64,000 bases of DNA, taken from assembly GCA_963699535.1 (NCBI GenBank), contig CAVOUJ010000020.1, forward strand, positions 62,001 through 126,000. The letters run 5' to 3'. A program made the position numbers and the translations under genes. Shown piece after piece: positions 35,320-43,325 of this stretch; position 1 is the first letter of the stretch; each line of letters starts with the position of its first letter. A model generated the notes under the pieces. That model did not search any database, was not told the DNA's origin, and worked only from the letters and a program-made list of their open reading frames with translations. Origin of the DNA: VBDM01 sp963699535. Its GTDB lineage: Bacteria > Pseudomonadota > Gammaproteobacteria > Burkholderiales > SG8-39.

Positions 35320-36657
35320 CTACCTCGTTGATTTCGGCTGCCGTTGCGAAAAACGCTCGAGCGCCGAGACGTGGGAGGTATCCAGGACCACGGCCGGACG
35401 GGCACGGCGCACCTGCTCGATCGCATCGGAGTGGCTCGCCGCCCGCCCGCTTGCGGTCAACCATGCAGCGACCGCCGTCGCGCTGCGCGAAAAACCGAGC
35501 GCGCAGCATACGAGAACCGGCCCGTTCGAAAACCCGGTCTCAATCGCGGCAACCGAGCGCTCGATTTGCGCTGTCGAGGGGGGCGCGAGATCGAGCACCG
35601 GGACATTGACGTAGCGCACCCCATCCGCCGCACAGGGCAGTTCCGCGGCCATGTCAACAATGGCACGCACCCCATGGCGCTCGCGCTCCTCGCGAGTCGG
35701 CATCCGTCCGAGCAGCAGGCCCGGTACGACCACATCGGCGCTTCGAGTCGTTCGCGTCCACCAACGGGAGTTGAGCCAGGCACCGAGAAAATACGGTCCG
35801 AGCAGCCACCAGGCAGCGGTGCTCATCGAACCGTTGGCCTCCTTCTGGAACGCGGCTTCGCCGAAAAATGCGTAGATCGCCGACACCAGCGCAAGCGATC
35901 CCGACACCCACAGCAGCCACAGTACCCCTCCCCCGGAATGGATGGCCAGAGTCCCTATCACAAGCGCGCTTGCCCCATAGCGCAGCGCCAGCATCCGTCG
36001 GCGGGGATCGGCGCTGAGCGACGCGGTCGACAGTGGCGATCGTCTCTGTTCGGGGAAAAGCCATACGCACAGCCACCCGACCCAGAGTCCGGTCGGGATG
36101 TCGATGAAGTGGTGCTGGTAGGTCGTCAGCACCGAAACGCCGATCAGAGCAAACCAGCTGTGAAGGACCCAGCGCCACAAACCCCGCGCGTGGCGCAGGT
36201 ACAGAACCCAAAGGATGACGAGTAGCGCAATGTGCAGCGACGGAGCCTGATTGAACGGCTTGTCGAAGCCCGTCAGCACATCGAACATCAGGCCGAAAAA
36301 ACCGCCTGTTTCCGGACGCAGGAATGCGAAACGCAGGGGAAACGCGATGAAGCAGGCCACGCAAACGAACTGCGCGCAGAGGAGCCGGCGTCCGTGAACG
36401 TCGAGTTCTCGGCGCGTTGCGCAGAAGAACAGGGACAGACCGTAGAGAAAGTCGATCGTCCAGTAGGGAACGATGGTCCATGCCGCGAAAGGAACATGCC
36501 GCTCCCAGTCGAACACAATTGCAGCGACGGTCTCGCGACGGCTCGCGAGCCAGTTCGCAAAGCCGTAGCTGGCGAAGAAGAACGGACCGAGAAAAGCAAG
36601 CCACAGCAGCGCCCGCCTCCACGGGCGCACGGGGACGGCCCTGCCGCGGACGGACAC
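35320..36657 (-). CDS. PAP2-family phosphatase fused to a dual-specificity phosphatase domain (YnbD-like)
   Basis: A two-part membrane enzyme. Residues 1 to about 200 form a PAP2-type lipid phosphatase domain with 5-6 membrane segments and motif residues in NQAPSLHIALLVI and TTYQHHFIDIPTGLWVGW. After another membrane region, the last about 120 residues are a dual-specificity phosphatase with the P-loop VLVCCALGFSRSATAVAAWL (Cys-X5-Arg; the usual His before Cys is itself Cys). The GTG at 36657, 5 bp after the preceding stop, is preferred over an ATG at 36714. It may remove phosphate from a phosphatidyl-glycerophosphate or inositol-phosphate-like product. The arrangement matches E. coli YnbD. 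Confidence 0.85.
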   Translation of the reverse strand: MSVRGRAVPVRPWRRALLWLAFLGPFFFASYGFANWLASRRETVAAIVFDWERHVPFAAWTIVPYWTIDFLYGLSLFFCATRRELDVHGRRLLCAQFVCVACFIAFPLRFAFLRPETGGFFGLMFDVLTGFDKPFNQAPSLHIALLVILWVLYLRHARGLWRWVLHSWFALIGVSVLTTYQHHFIDIPTGLWVGWLCVWLFPEQRRSPLSTASLSADPRRRMLALRYGASALVIGTLAIHSGGGVLWLLWVSGSLALVSAIYAFFGEAAFQKEANGSMSTAAWWLLGPYFLGAWLNSRWWTRTTRSADVVVPGLLLGRMPTREERERHGVRAIVDMAAELPCAADGVRYVNVPVLDLAPPSTAQIERSVAAIETGFSNGPVLVCCALGFSRSATAVAAWLTASGRAASHSDAIEQVRRARPAVVLDTSHVSALERFSQRQPKSTR

Positions 36658-36662
36658 CCCGC

Positions 36663-38426
36663 TCAATTGCGCAGCGCCAGAGATACCGTGAAGATGCCCC
36701 ATTCGTCGGTCCATTGCTCCAGCTTGCGAAAGCCGGCGTGCTCGACGAGCTGGTCAAGCTCGCATTGCGTGCGCCGCCGCATGACCCAAGCACGGCCGCC
36801 GCGGTGACTGCTGAGCGTGCGGGCGATCAGCTCGAGCTGTGGATGCCAGGGCTGGCCGGTGTAGATCAGATAGCCGCCCGGCTCCACGGTCTGCGCAAAT
36901 CCCCGCAGCGACCCGGACACCGCCCGGTTATCGGGGAAAAGCTCGTAGAGCCCCGAGACGATTCCGATCGTCGGGCGCGGAGAGATCGAAGCGACGCTCG
37001 TCTCATCGAAAGCGTCGCCCTTGATGAACCGCGCCACATCGCCCAGCGCCTTCGCAGCGATGAGCGCCGCCCCGTCGCGCACGTTGATGTCGCTGTAGTC
37101 CCGAAGCAGCACCGATTCGGGGCGTACAGGGAGCTTTTCTACCGCCTCGAGCACGTAGCGGCCGTGTCCGGCCGCGATGTCGGCGATGCGGACCGGGCGC
37201 TTCTGCGCCGCGAGGCGCTGCGCGGCGGCGGCGATGGCGTGCTCGACGTGGACCTTGCGCACCCGGATTCCCCGCCAGCCGATCGAGTCGAGATAGTTGC
37301 GGTCGATCATCTTCCCGAGCAGGGTGATCCCGTTTGCCTGGTTGCGATACACGTAGTCGAGCGTGCTGCCGGAATCGAAGCCCGTACTGATCCCCAGCCG
37401 GATGCCTTCGGAAAGCCTGCCGAGTGTGCGCATCGACAGCCTCATCGCACCGAACCAGAGATTCTTCAGCGAGAACAAGGGCAGCGGCTCGCTGACGCGC
37501 GCTTCCTCGTCCTTGGTGTATCCCTGCCGATCGGCCTGGAGCAGCGATACAGGCTGCGGTGAGCGGGCGAACGCGCGCCCGATGAAATCGCGCACCTTGT
37601 CGAGCGCCAGGCTCCGCTCCTTCTCGCCGAGCGTGTCGTGGTAGAACCCGGGGAGCACGTGCTGCTCCTTCACCGCCGAGCCGAGCCGTTCGAAGAACTC
37701 GAACTGGGGCTGGTGATGAACCACCCAGTCGGCTCCCGAGACGAGCAGCTGCACCGGGAGCTGGATTGCCTGCGCGTCGGCGGTCACCCGCTCGGCCGCG
37801 TCGTAGAGCGCGAGCAGGACTCTCACAGAGATGGCGCGCGTGATCAACGGGTCGGTCTGGTAGGACAATATCCGCTCCGGATCGTGCGTCAGGAACTTCG
37901 CTTTCACGTAGGAGTTGACGAAGAAATTTCCGAACAGCCGGTGCATAAGAGCGAGGCCCTGGCGCGCGAGCGGCATGTAGAGCTTCACTTTGAAGGCGGG
38001 CGATGCGAGCACGAGGCAGCGCACTTGCGGCGCGTAGTCGTGCGCCCAGGTGCAGGCGAGCACCGCGCCCACGCTCTGAGCGATGATCGCGATGTTCTCG
38101 ATGCGGATGCCGTGCTGTGCGGAGACATGGCGGACGAACGTGTCGACATCCTTCACCGAAGCGGCGAAGCTCGGGCTATCACCGCGCGGTCCGGGCGAGC
38201 GGCCGTGGCCGCGCGCATCCCAGGCGAACATCGAGTAGTCTCCGAGCGCGAGCTCGTCGACGATGTGCTGCAGGCGGCCCGAGTGCTCGTGACCGCGGTG
38301 GAAGAGCACGATGGCCCGCTCGGCCTTGCCTCCTGCGGCCGGCCAGTGTCGATAGAAGAGCTGCGTGCCATCGTGCGTGGCGAACTGCTTTTCCTGTGCG
38401 ACTCGCATTGCGCCTCCCCAAGGCAT
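36663..38426 (-). CDS. Alpha/beta hydrolase fused to class I methyltransferase (YnbC-like)
   Basis: A 587-residue soluble fusion. The N-terminal half is a lysophospholipase-type alpha/beta hydrolase: LFHRGHEHSGR oxyanion region, FAWDARGHGRSPG, the nucleophile elbow IIAQSVGAVLAC (Ser with AxSxG instead of GxSxG), and the acid/His regions SGADWVVHHQPQ and GFYHDTLGE. The C-terminal half (about 340-587) is a Rossmann methyltransferase with the SAM motif IADIAAGHGRYVLEA near residue 415 and an IGIVSGLYELFPDN segment. The likely true start is MRVAQEKQF at 38408. It matches E. coli YnbC in architecture. The substrate is probably a lipid head group or acyl chain, inferred from the operon. Confidence 0.87.
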   Translation of the reverse strand: MPWGGAMRVAQEKQFATHDGTQLFYRHWPAAGGKAERAIVLFHRGHEHSGRLQHIVDELALGDYSMFAWDARGHGRSPGPRGDSPSFAASVKDVDTFVRHVSAQHGIRIENIAIIAQSVGAVLACTWAHDYAPQVRCLVLASPAFKVKLYMPLARQGLALMHRLFGNFFVNSYVKAKFLTHDPERILSYQTDPLITRAISVRVLLALYDAAERVTADAQAIQLPVQLLVSGADWVVHHQPQFEFFERLGSAVKEQHVLPGFYHDTLGEKERSLALDKVRDFIGRAFARSPQPVSLLQADRQGYTKDEEARVSEPLPLFSLKNLWFGAMRLSMRTLGRLSEGIRLGISTGFDSGSTLDYVYRNQANGITLLGKMIDRNYLDSIGWRGIRVRKVHVEHAIAAAAQRLAAQKRPVRIADIAAGHGRYVLEAVEKLPVRPESVLLRDYSDINVRDGAALIAAKALGDVARFIKGDAFDETSVASISPRPTIGIVSGLYELFPDNRAVSGSLRGFAQTVEPGGYLIYTGQPWHPQLELIARTLSSHRGGRAWVMRRRTQCELDQLVEHAGFRKLEQWTDEWGIFTVSLALRN

Positions 38427-38459
38427 GTTGTGAGGTCGTCCTGAATCGGGACTTGCCGT

Positions 38460-39068
38460 CTAGCGCCGGGCGGACTCGGCCAGCCCCCTTCGAACGCGAT
38501 TCACGATCGTGACGGCGAGCAAAGCCGCCGCCCCTGCCCAGATCCAGCCGAGCGCCGCGCCGAGCGGCACGCCCAGCCCGGCCAGCAGGCCGATCAAGCC
38601 GAAGAGCAGGGCCCGATCGCTCTTGCCCATCGGACCGTCGTAGCGCCGGCCGGCTCCTACCGTCACGCCCAGAATACCCGCCATTTCAGAGATGACGGCG
38701 AGCACGATCACGGCGCCCACCAGCCAGGGATTGGAGCCAGGCAGAAGCGCGAATGGGACGTAGAGCGCGGCGTCTGAGATCACGTCGGTCAGCTCGTTCA
38801 GGTAGGCGCCGAGCGCCGACGCCTGGCCGAACTCGCGCGCGAGCATGCCATCCATGGCGTTGAACGCCATGCGCAGAAAGAACCACACGGGGACGAGGAG
38901 GAAGAGGCCGTGGCGTTCGGGCATCGCGGCGAGCAGGGCGCCGAGGGCGAGGGATACCGCGCAAGCCGCCAGGGTCACCTGATTCGCGGTTACGCCGAGC
39001 CGAAACAGCGCACCGGTCAACGGTCGCAACAAGGCCTGAAACCGCGGCTTGAGCCCGTAGATGCTCAC
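38460..39068 (-). CDS. CDP-alcohol phosphatidyltransferase-family protein with altered catalytic motif (YnbA-like)
   Basis: A 202-residue polytopic membrane protein of the CDP-OH-P transferase family, first gene of the lipid operon. The family motif is D-x2-DG-x2-AR-x8-G-x3-D-x3-D; here the segment reads NAMDGMLAREFGQASALG followed by AYLNELTDVISD. The first Asp and the third Asp are Asn, while DG, AR and the last Asp remain and an extra Asp follows four residues later. It may therefore use shifted metal ligands, or a different chemistry. Six hydrophobic segments are present. The acceptor alcohol is unknown. E. coli YnbA occupies the same place in ynbABCD. Confidence 0.85.
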   Translation of the reverse strand: MSIYGLKPRFQALLRPLTGALFRLGVTANQVTLAACAVSLALGALLAAMPERHGLFLLVPVWFFLRMAFNAMDGMLAREFGQASALGAYLNELTDVISDAALYVPFALLPGSNPWLVGAVIVLAVISEMAGILGVTVGAGRRYDGPMGKSDRALLFGLIGLLAGLGVPLGAALGWIWAGAAALLAVTIVNRVRRGLAESARR

Positions 39069-39113
39069 GTTGGTCTCCCCTCCTCTTCCCCCCGGTTCGC
39101 CGCCGGGAACAGT

Positions 39114-40079
39114 TCAGTCCAGCTTGACCCCCAGGCGAATGCCGATGTCGCCCCACTTGTCGACATCGGTCCTGATCAGCGCCGCAAACTGCTCGGGCGT
39201 GCCGCCGGCCGGGTCCATGCCCTGACCGAGGAGGCTCGTCTTGACCTCGGCGATGTCGAGCACTACGCGGATTTCCCGGTTGAGCAGGTTGACCACCGCT
39301 CGCGGCGTCTTGGCCGGGGCGAGCACGCCCCACCAGCCGATGGCCTCGAAGCCCACCAATCCAGACTCGGCGACGGCCGGGATGTCCCGCGTGGCCGCGG
39401 AGCGCTGCGGTCCGCCGCTGCCGAGAGCGCGCAGCTTTCCCGCCTTCACGTGCGGCATCCCCACGGCGATCGGCACGATGGAGAACTGGACTTCGTTTGC
39501 GAGCAGCGCCTGGACCGCCGGGGCGATCCCTTTGTACGGGATGTGCGTCATCGTCACGCCGGTCAGCGACATCAGGAGTTCCGTTGCAAGGTGCGGCGAG
39601 CTTCCCGGTCCGGACGAGCCGTAATTGAGCTTCCCCGGATTGGCCCTGGCGTAGGCGATGAACTCCTTCGTATCTTTCGCAGGAACCGACGGAGGCACGA
39701 TCAGCAGAAGCGGCGAAGTCGTTGCGAGCGTGATGGGCGCGAAATCTGCGACCGGATCGTAGGGCAGCCTGCTCACGAGCTTCGCGCTGCTCGCAAGCGA
39801 GGAGAACGCGAACAGCAGCGTGTAGCCGTCGGCTTGGGCCTTGGCGACGAGATCGGCACCGACGATCCCGGAGCCCGCCGGGCGGTTCTCGACGACGAAG
39901 CTCTGCTTGAGGCGCTGCGAGAGGTGCTGCGCGAGCAGGCGCGCGACGATGTCGGTACCGCCGCCCGGGGCGAAGGGCACGACCACGCGTACGGTGCGCG
40001 CCGGGTAGTCCTGAGCGAAGCCTGTGAGCGGCACGGCGAGAGCCAGCGCGCAGATTGCCCGGGTGACGTTGTCCAGCAT
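39114..40079 (-). CDS. Bug-family substrate-binding protein
   Basis: Periplasmic Bug receptor of 321 residues with a signal peptide to about residue 22 (VPLTGFAQ). The ligand loop is VRVVVPFAPGGGTDIVARLL, then VENRPAGSGIVGADLVAKAQADGYTLLF, SSGPGSSPHLATELLM and HIPYKGIAPAVQALLANEVQFSIV. It precedes the lipid operon on the same strand with a 45-bp gap but is unlikely to be functionally linked. About 50 bp upstream of the start lies CGTTAGCATGGC, a motif shared with the leaders at 45466 and 48601. The ligand is unknown and no transporter membrane genes are adjacent. Confidence 0.9.
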   Translation of the reverse strand: MLDNVTRAICALALAVPLTGFAQDYPARTVRVVVPFAPGGGTDIVARLLAQHLSQRLKQSFVVENRPAGSGIVGADLVAKAQADGYTLLFAFSSLASSAKLVSRLPYDPVADFAPITLATTSPLLLIVPPSVPAKDTKEFIAYARANPGKLNYGSSGPGSSPHLATELLMSLTGVTMTHIPYKGIAPAVQALLANEVQFSIVPIAVGMPHVKAGKLRALGSGGPQRSAATRDIPAVAESGLVGFEAIGWWGVLAPAKTPRAVVNLLNREIRVVLDIAEVKTSLLGQGMDPAGGTPEQFAALIRTDVDKWGDIGIRLGVKLD

Positions 40080-40228
40080 GGCTCCTCCTATTTCGGGAAG
40101 GCAAACAGTTCAGCAAAGCGCCAGCGCGGCCATGCTAACGCCGTCCGGCTGTTCTTGCCTAGGGCCCCGATAGCCTTCTGGCATATCATTCCGGATCGCA
40201 ACGAAGCGCTCATCGCAAAGGAGTCGTC

Positions 40229-40516
40229 ATGTTCGTTTTGTCGGTCGATCTACGCATCAAACCCGAGAACGTCGATGCCTTCATCTCGAAGGCGCTCGAG
40301 AACGCGGCCCATTCGCGGAAGGAACCCGGCTGCCGGCAGTTCGACGTGCTCGTTGACCCAAAAGACCGGACGGTGGTCATGCTCTACGAGGTGTATCTGG
40401 ACGACAAGGCGTTCGACGCGCACCAGCAAACGCCGCACTTCAAGAAGTATCTCGCCGAGGCGGTGCCCCTGGTCGCCTCGCGCGAGCGCCACATCTGGAA
40501 ACGCGCCGCGCCTTAA
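40229..40516 (+). CDS. Antibiotic biosynthesis monooxygenase (ABM)-domain protein
   Basis: A 95-residue dimeric alpha+beta barrel (ABM/YgiN-type) protein. The typical parts are SVDLRIKPENVDAFI, EPGCRQFDVLVDPKD, VVMLYEVYLDDKAFDAHQQTPHFKKYLAEAVPLVA. YgiN-like members act on quinols or remove reactive aldehydes and need no cofactor. An AAAGGAG-like site precedes the ATG. It is alone between the Bug receptor and the ModA-like gene. A damaged copy of its second half is fused to an FAH fragment at 59453-59593, with near-identical DNA over the last 40 codons. Confidence 0.85.
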   Translation: MFVLSVDLRIKPENVDAFISKALENAAHSRKEPGCRQFDVLVDPKDRTVVMLYEVYLDDKAFDAHQQTPHFKKYLAEAVPLVASRERHIWKRAAP

Positions 40517-40591
40517 GCGAGCAGGACTTGCGTCGCTGGGGTGGTTGGAATAGATTGCAGCGTAATTCGCACCGCTTAACGGGGGAACGCC

Positions 40592-41351
40592 ATGAAGAAA
40601 ATTGCAACGATCGCCGCAGCAATCGGGCTCGCCGTCATGCTGGCTCCGGTTGCCGCAGACGCGGCCGAGATCAAGGTCATCGCTTCGGTCGGCGTGAAGG
40701 CCGCGCTGGAGGACCTCAAGGCGCAATTCGAGCGCGCCAGCAACCATAAGCTCAACATCACCTACGGCACCGCGGTTCCTCTGAAGCGGCAGATCGACGG
40801 CGGGGAGACCTTCGATGTCGCCATCCTTACGCCGGCGCTGGTCGCGGATCTCGCCAAGTCGGGCAAGGTCGCCGCCGGCACATCGGCTGACGTGTCCAAG
40901 GCGGGTATCGGCGTCGCCATCAAGCAGGGCGCCCCCAAGCCCGATATCGGCACGCCCGAAGCGTTCAAGAAGACCCTGCTCGCCGCCAAGTCGATCGCCT
41001 ATTCCAAGGAAGGCCAGAGCGGCACCGCCATGGCGCGCCTGATGGAACGCCTCGGCATCGCCGAGCAGATGAAGGCCAAGACCGTGCTTGAGACGCGCTC
41101 GGGCATGACCGCCGCAAACGTGGTCGAGGGCAAGGCCGAGCTCGCCTTCGTGCTGATTAGCGAAATCCTGCCCATCGCCGGTGCGGAGAATGCAGGCCCC
41201 CTGCCGGCCGAACTGCAGACCTACGTGGTGTTCACCGCCGGTATCAGCCCCGGCGCGAAGAACGCAGCCGCCGCGAAGAGCCTGATCGATTTCCTCAAGG
41301 CGCCAGCCGCAGCCCCGGTCATGGAAGGCCAAGGGGCTGGAGCCGGCCTGA
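40592..41351 (+). CDS. ModA-like periplasmic substrate-binding protein (frameshift near 3' end)
   Basis: Periplasmic binding protein of the molybdate/extracellular solute type. The signal peptide runs to about residue 25 (VAADAAE), followed by IKVIASVGVKAALEDLKAQFERASNHKLNITYGT, FDVAILTPALVADLAKSGKV and YSKEGQSGTAMARLMERLGI. Such ModA-like proteins often lack modBC neighbours in this group and their ligand is uncertain. The terminal helix should end with KAKGLEPA; this is read only in another frame after about 41320, with stop 41349-41351, so one base was lost or gained there. The reconstructed length of about 253 residues is normal. It converges on a Bug receptor gene 3 bp away. Confidence 0.83.
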
Positions 41352-41354
41352 GAT

Positions 41355-42333
41355 CTACTTCGCGGCGACGCCCGCGTCCCTCAAGACCTTGCCGTAGCGT
41401 TCCGTGTCGCTCTTGATGATCGCGTCGAACTGCTCGGGCGTGGTGGGAGACGGGAATCGAGCCGTACTTGGTCAGCCTGTCGCCCACGTCGGCCATTTTC
41501 AGAACCACGCCGACGTCCTGGCTGACCTTGGTGAGGATCGCGCGCGGCGTCCCGGCCGGCGCCATCAGGCCGAACCACGACTCGTACTTGTAGTCCGGCA
41601 CCGCGGCTTCCGCGATGGTCGGGACGTCCGGAAGCTGGGGAGCGCGCTTGTCGGAATTGATCGCGAGCGCGCGCACCTTGCCGGCGGTGCTCAGCTCGCG
41701 GGCGTTCGGAATGGGGGCAAAATACATCTGCACGTCGCCGCGGATCACGGCTGTGGTCGCGTCCGGCACGCCCTTATAGGGAACGTGCACGATGTTGATC
41801 CTGGCCTGCTGCCGGAAAATCTCGGCGGACAGGTAGGACGTGCTGGCGAGGCCCGCCGAGGAGAAATTGAGCTTACCGGGCGAGGCGCTCGCCAGCGCGA
41901 TGAATTCCCTGAGCGTCTTCGCCGGAAGATCGGCGGGCACGATCGCGACCAGCGGCACCGACGCGATGACCGTCACCCCGGCGAAGTCCTTCACCGGATC
42001 GAACTGAACGTCCTTGTTGATGACGGCCGCGATGGTGTGGCCGTTGGAGGTCAGCATCAGAGTGTGGCCGTCGGCCGCGCTCTTCGCCACCGACGTCGTC
42101 CCGGGAAGGCCGGGCTTGTTTTCCACGATCACCACCTGCTTCCACATCGGGCCGAGCTTGTCGGCGATCACGCGGGCCATGCCGTCGGTGATGCTGCCGG
42201 CGCCGAACGGGACGACGATCGACACCTGCCGGGCCGGATACGACTGCGCCGCCGCCTGGTATGGCGCGAGCGCGCCGGAGCAGGCCAGAGTGACGACCCC
42301 CATTGCGAACCCGTACTTGCGAATCTGCCTCAT
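41355..42333 (-). CDS. Bug-family substrate-binding protein (frameshift near 3' end)
   Basis: Periplasmic receptor of about 325 residues. The signal peptide ends near AAAQSYP (residue 30), followed by the ligand loop VSIVVPFGAGSITDGMARVI, which has FGAGS in place of the common F(P/A)PGG. VENKPGLPGTTSVAKSAADGHTLML and HVPYKGVPDATTAVIRGDVQMYF complete the family signature. Homology changes frame at about 41448: the proper C-terminus PEQFDAIIKSDTERYGKVL appears in the next frame and stops at 41355-41357. No conserved residue is lost. It is divergent from the bicupin gene, with which it may share a regulatory region. Confidence 0.88.
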
Positions 42334-42421
42334 GGGACTTCCTCCTTGATTTAGACAAACCTGTGGGAAGTCTACACGCGAATGGCAGATCGTTGGCTAT
42401 TGGGGCACAATCGCTTGCACC

Positions 42422-43261
42422 ATGGCCATTACTTTCAACGAGAGGACCGTGGACGCCCAGTCCTTCGGCGTCAACGCATACCGCCAGCGCTTGCTCACCG
42501 AAGCCCGGGTGAAAGGCACCCACGTGCTGCTCGACCGCTGGACGCTAGCCCCGGGGGCCGTGATCGAGCTTGGCCTCGCCGCCCGCGACCTCGCGTGGTT
42601 CCAGCTTCTCGAGGGCGAAGCGACGTTGTCGAGCGCTGCCGGCTCGCAGTCCATCACTGCCGACCACGTCGCTTTCCTGCCGCCGGGATTTCGCGGCACG
42701 CTGGCCGCGCACAACGACGCGGTGGTGCTCTACGCCGAGCTTCCGGACGCCGCGCGCTTCGACCCGCGACTCGTCGCCGAACCGCCCCAACTCAGAATCG
42801 TGGACTGGACGCGCGAGCCCGTGCTCGACTCCGAGCATGACGCGCGAAAGCGGATTTACCTGGCCACGCCCAAGCTCTTCGGCACCAGGGCGATCAAGGG
42901 CGAGATAATCATCTACCCGGCGGGCACCCAAGCCTCAAACCACCATCATGAAGGCGCCGAGCATTTCATGTACGTGCTCGCCGGCAGCGGCACCGCGTGG
43001 GCGAACGAGCAGCCGTTTCACGTCGAAAAGGGCGATTTGATCTGGTACGCGGACCGCGAGCGCCATTATCTGAAAAGCGACCCTTCGGAGGAGATGCGCT
43101 TCGTCGAGTACTTCGTGCCGGGCGAGTGCACGACGATCTGGGCACCGGGAGTGCCGGTGTGCACCTGGCGGCCGACCGGGAAGGACATACGGGGCCGCAC
43201 GCCCACGCGCGAGATCACCAAGCACAGCTCCGCCGACTTTTCGGTCCCGCAGGACGTTTAG
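42422..43261 (+). CDS. Bicupin domain protein
   Basis: A 279-residue protein with two cupin barrels. The second has the metal-binding signature: SNHHHEGAEHFMYVLAGSGTAW (His and Glu ligands near residues 180-190) and EKGDLIWYADRERHYLKS. The first barrel is degenerate in its metal ligands (LEGEATLSSAAGSQSITADHVAFLPP). Proteins like this include gentisate-type and hydroxyquinol-related dioxygenases or sugar isomerases, so an oxygenase role is possible but unproven. It starts 88 bp from the divergent Bug gene and converges on the FeoB-like gene. Confidence 0.83.
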   Translation: MAITFNERTVDAQSFGVNAYRQRLLTEARVKGTHVLLDRWTLAPGAVIELGLAARDLAWFQLLEGEATLSSAAGSQSITADHVAFLPPGFRGTLAAHNDAVVLYAELPDAARFDPRLVAEPPQLRIVDWTREPVLDSEHDARKRIYLATPKLFGTRAIKGEIIIYPAGTQASNHHHEGAEHFMYVLAGSGTAWANEQPFHVEKGDLIWYADRERHYLKSDPSEEMRFVEYFVPGECTTIWAPGVPVCTWRPTGKDIRGRTPTREITKHSSADFSVPQDV

Positions 43262-43325
43262 AGCCTCCTGGCCGATCGGCGCTTTTCCCACTCGCCGATG
43301 TAATCGATGCTCGCGCGACCGCGGA

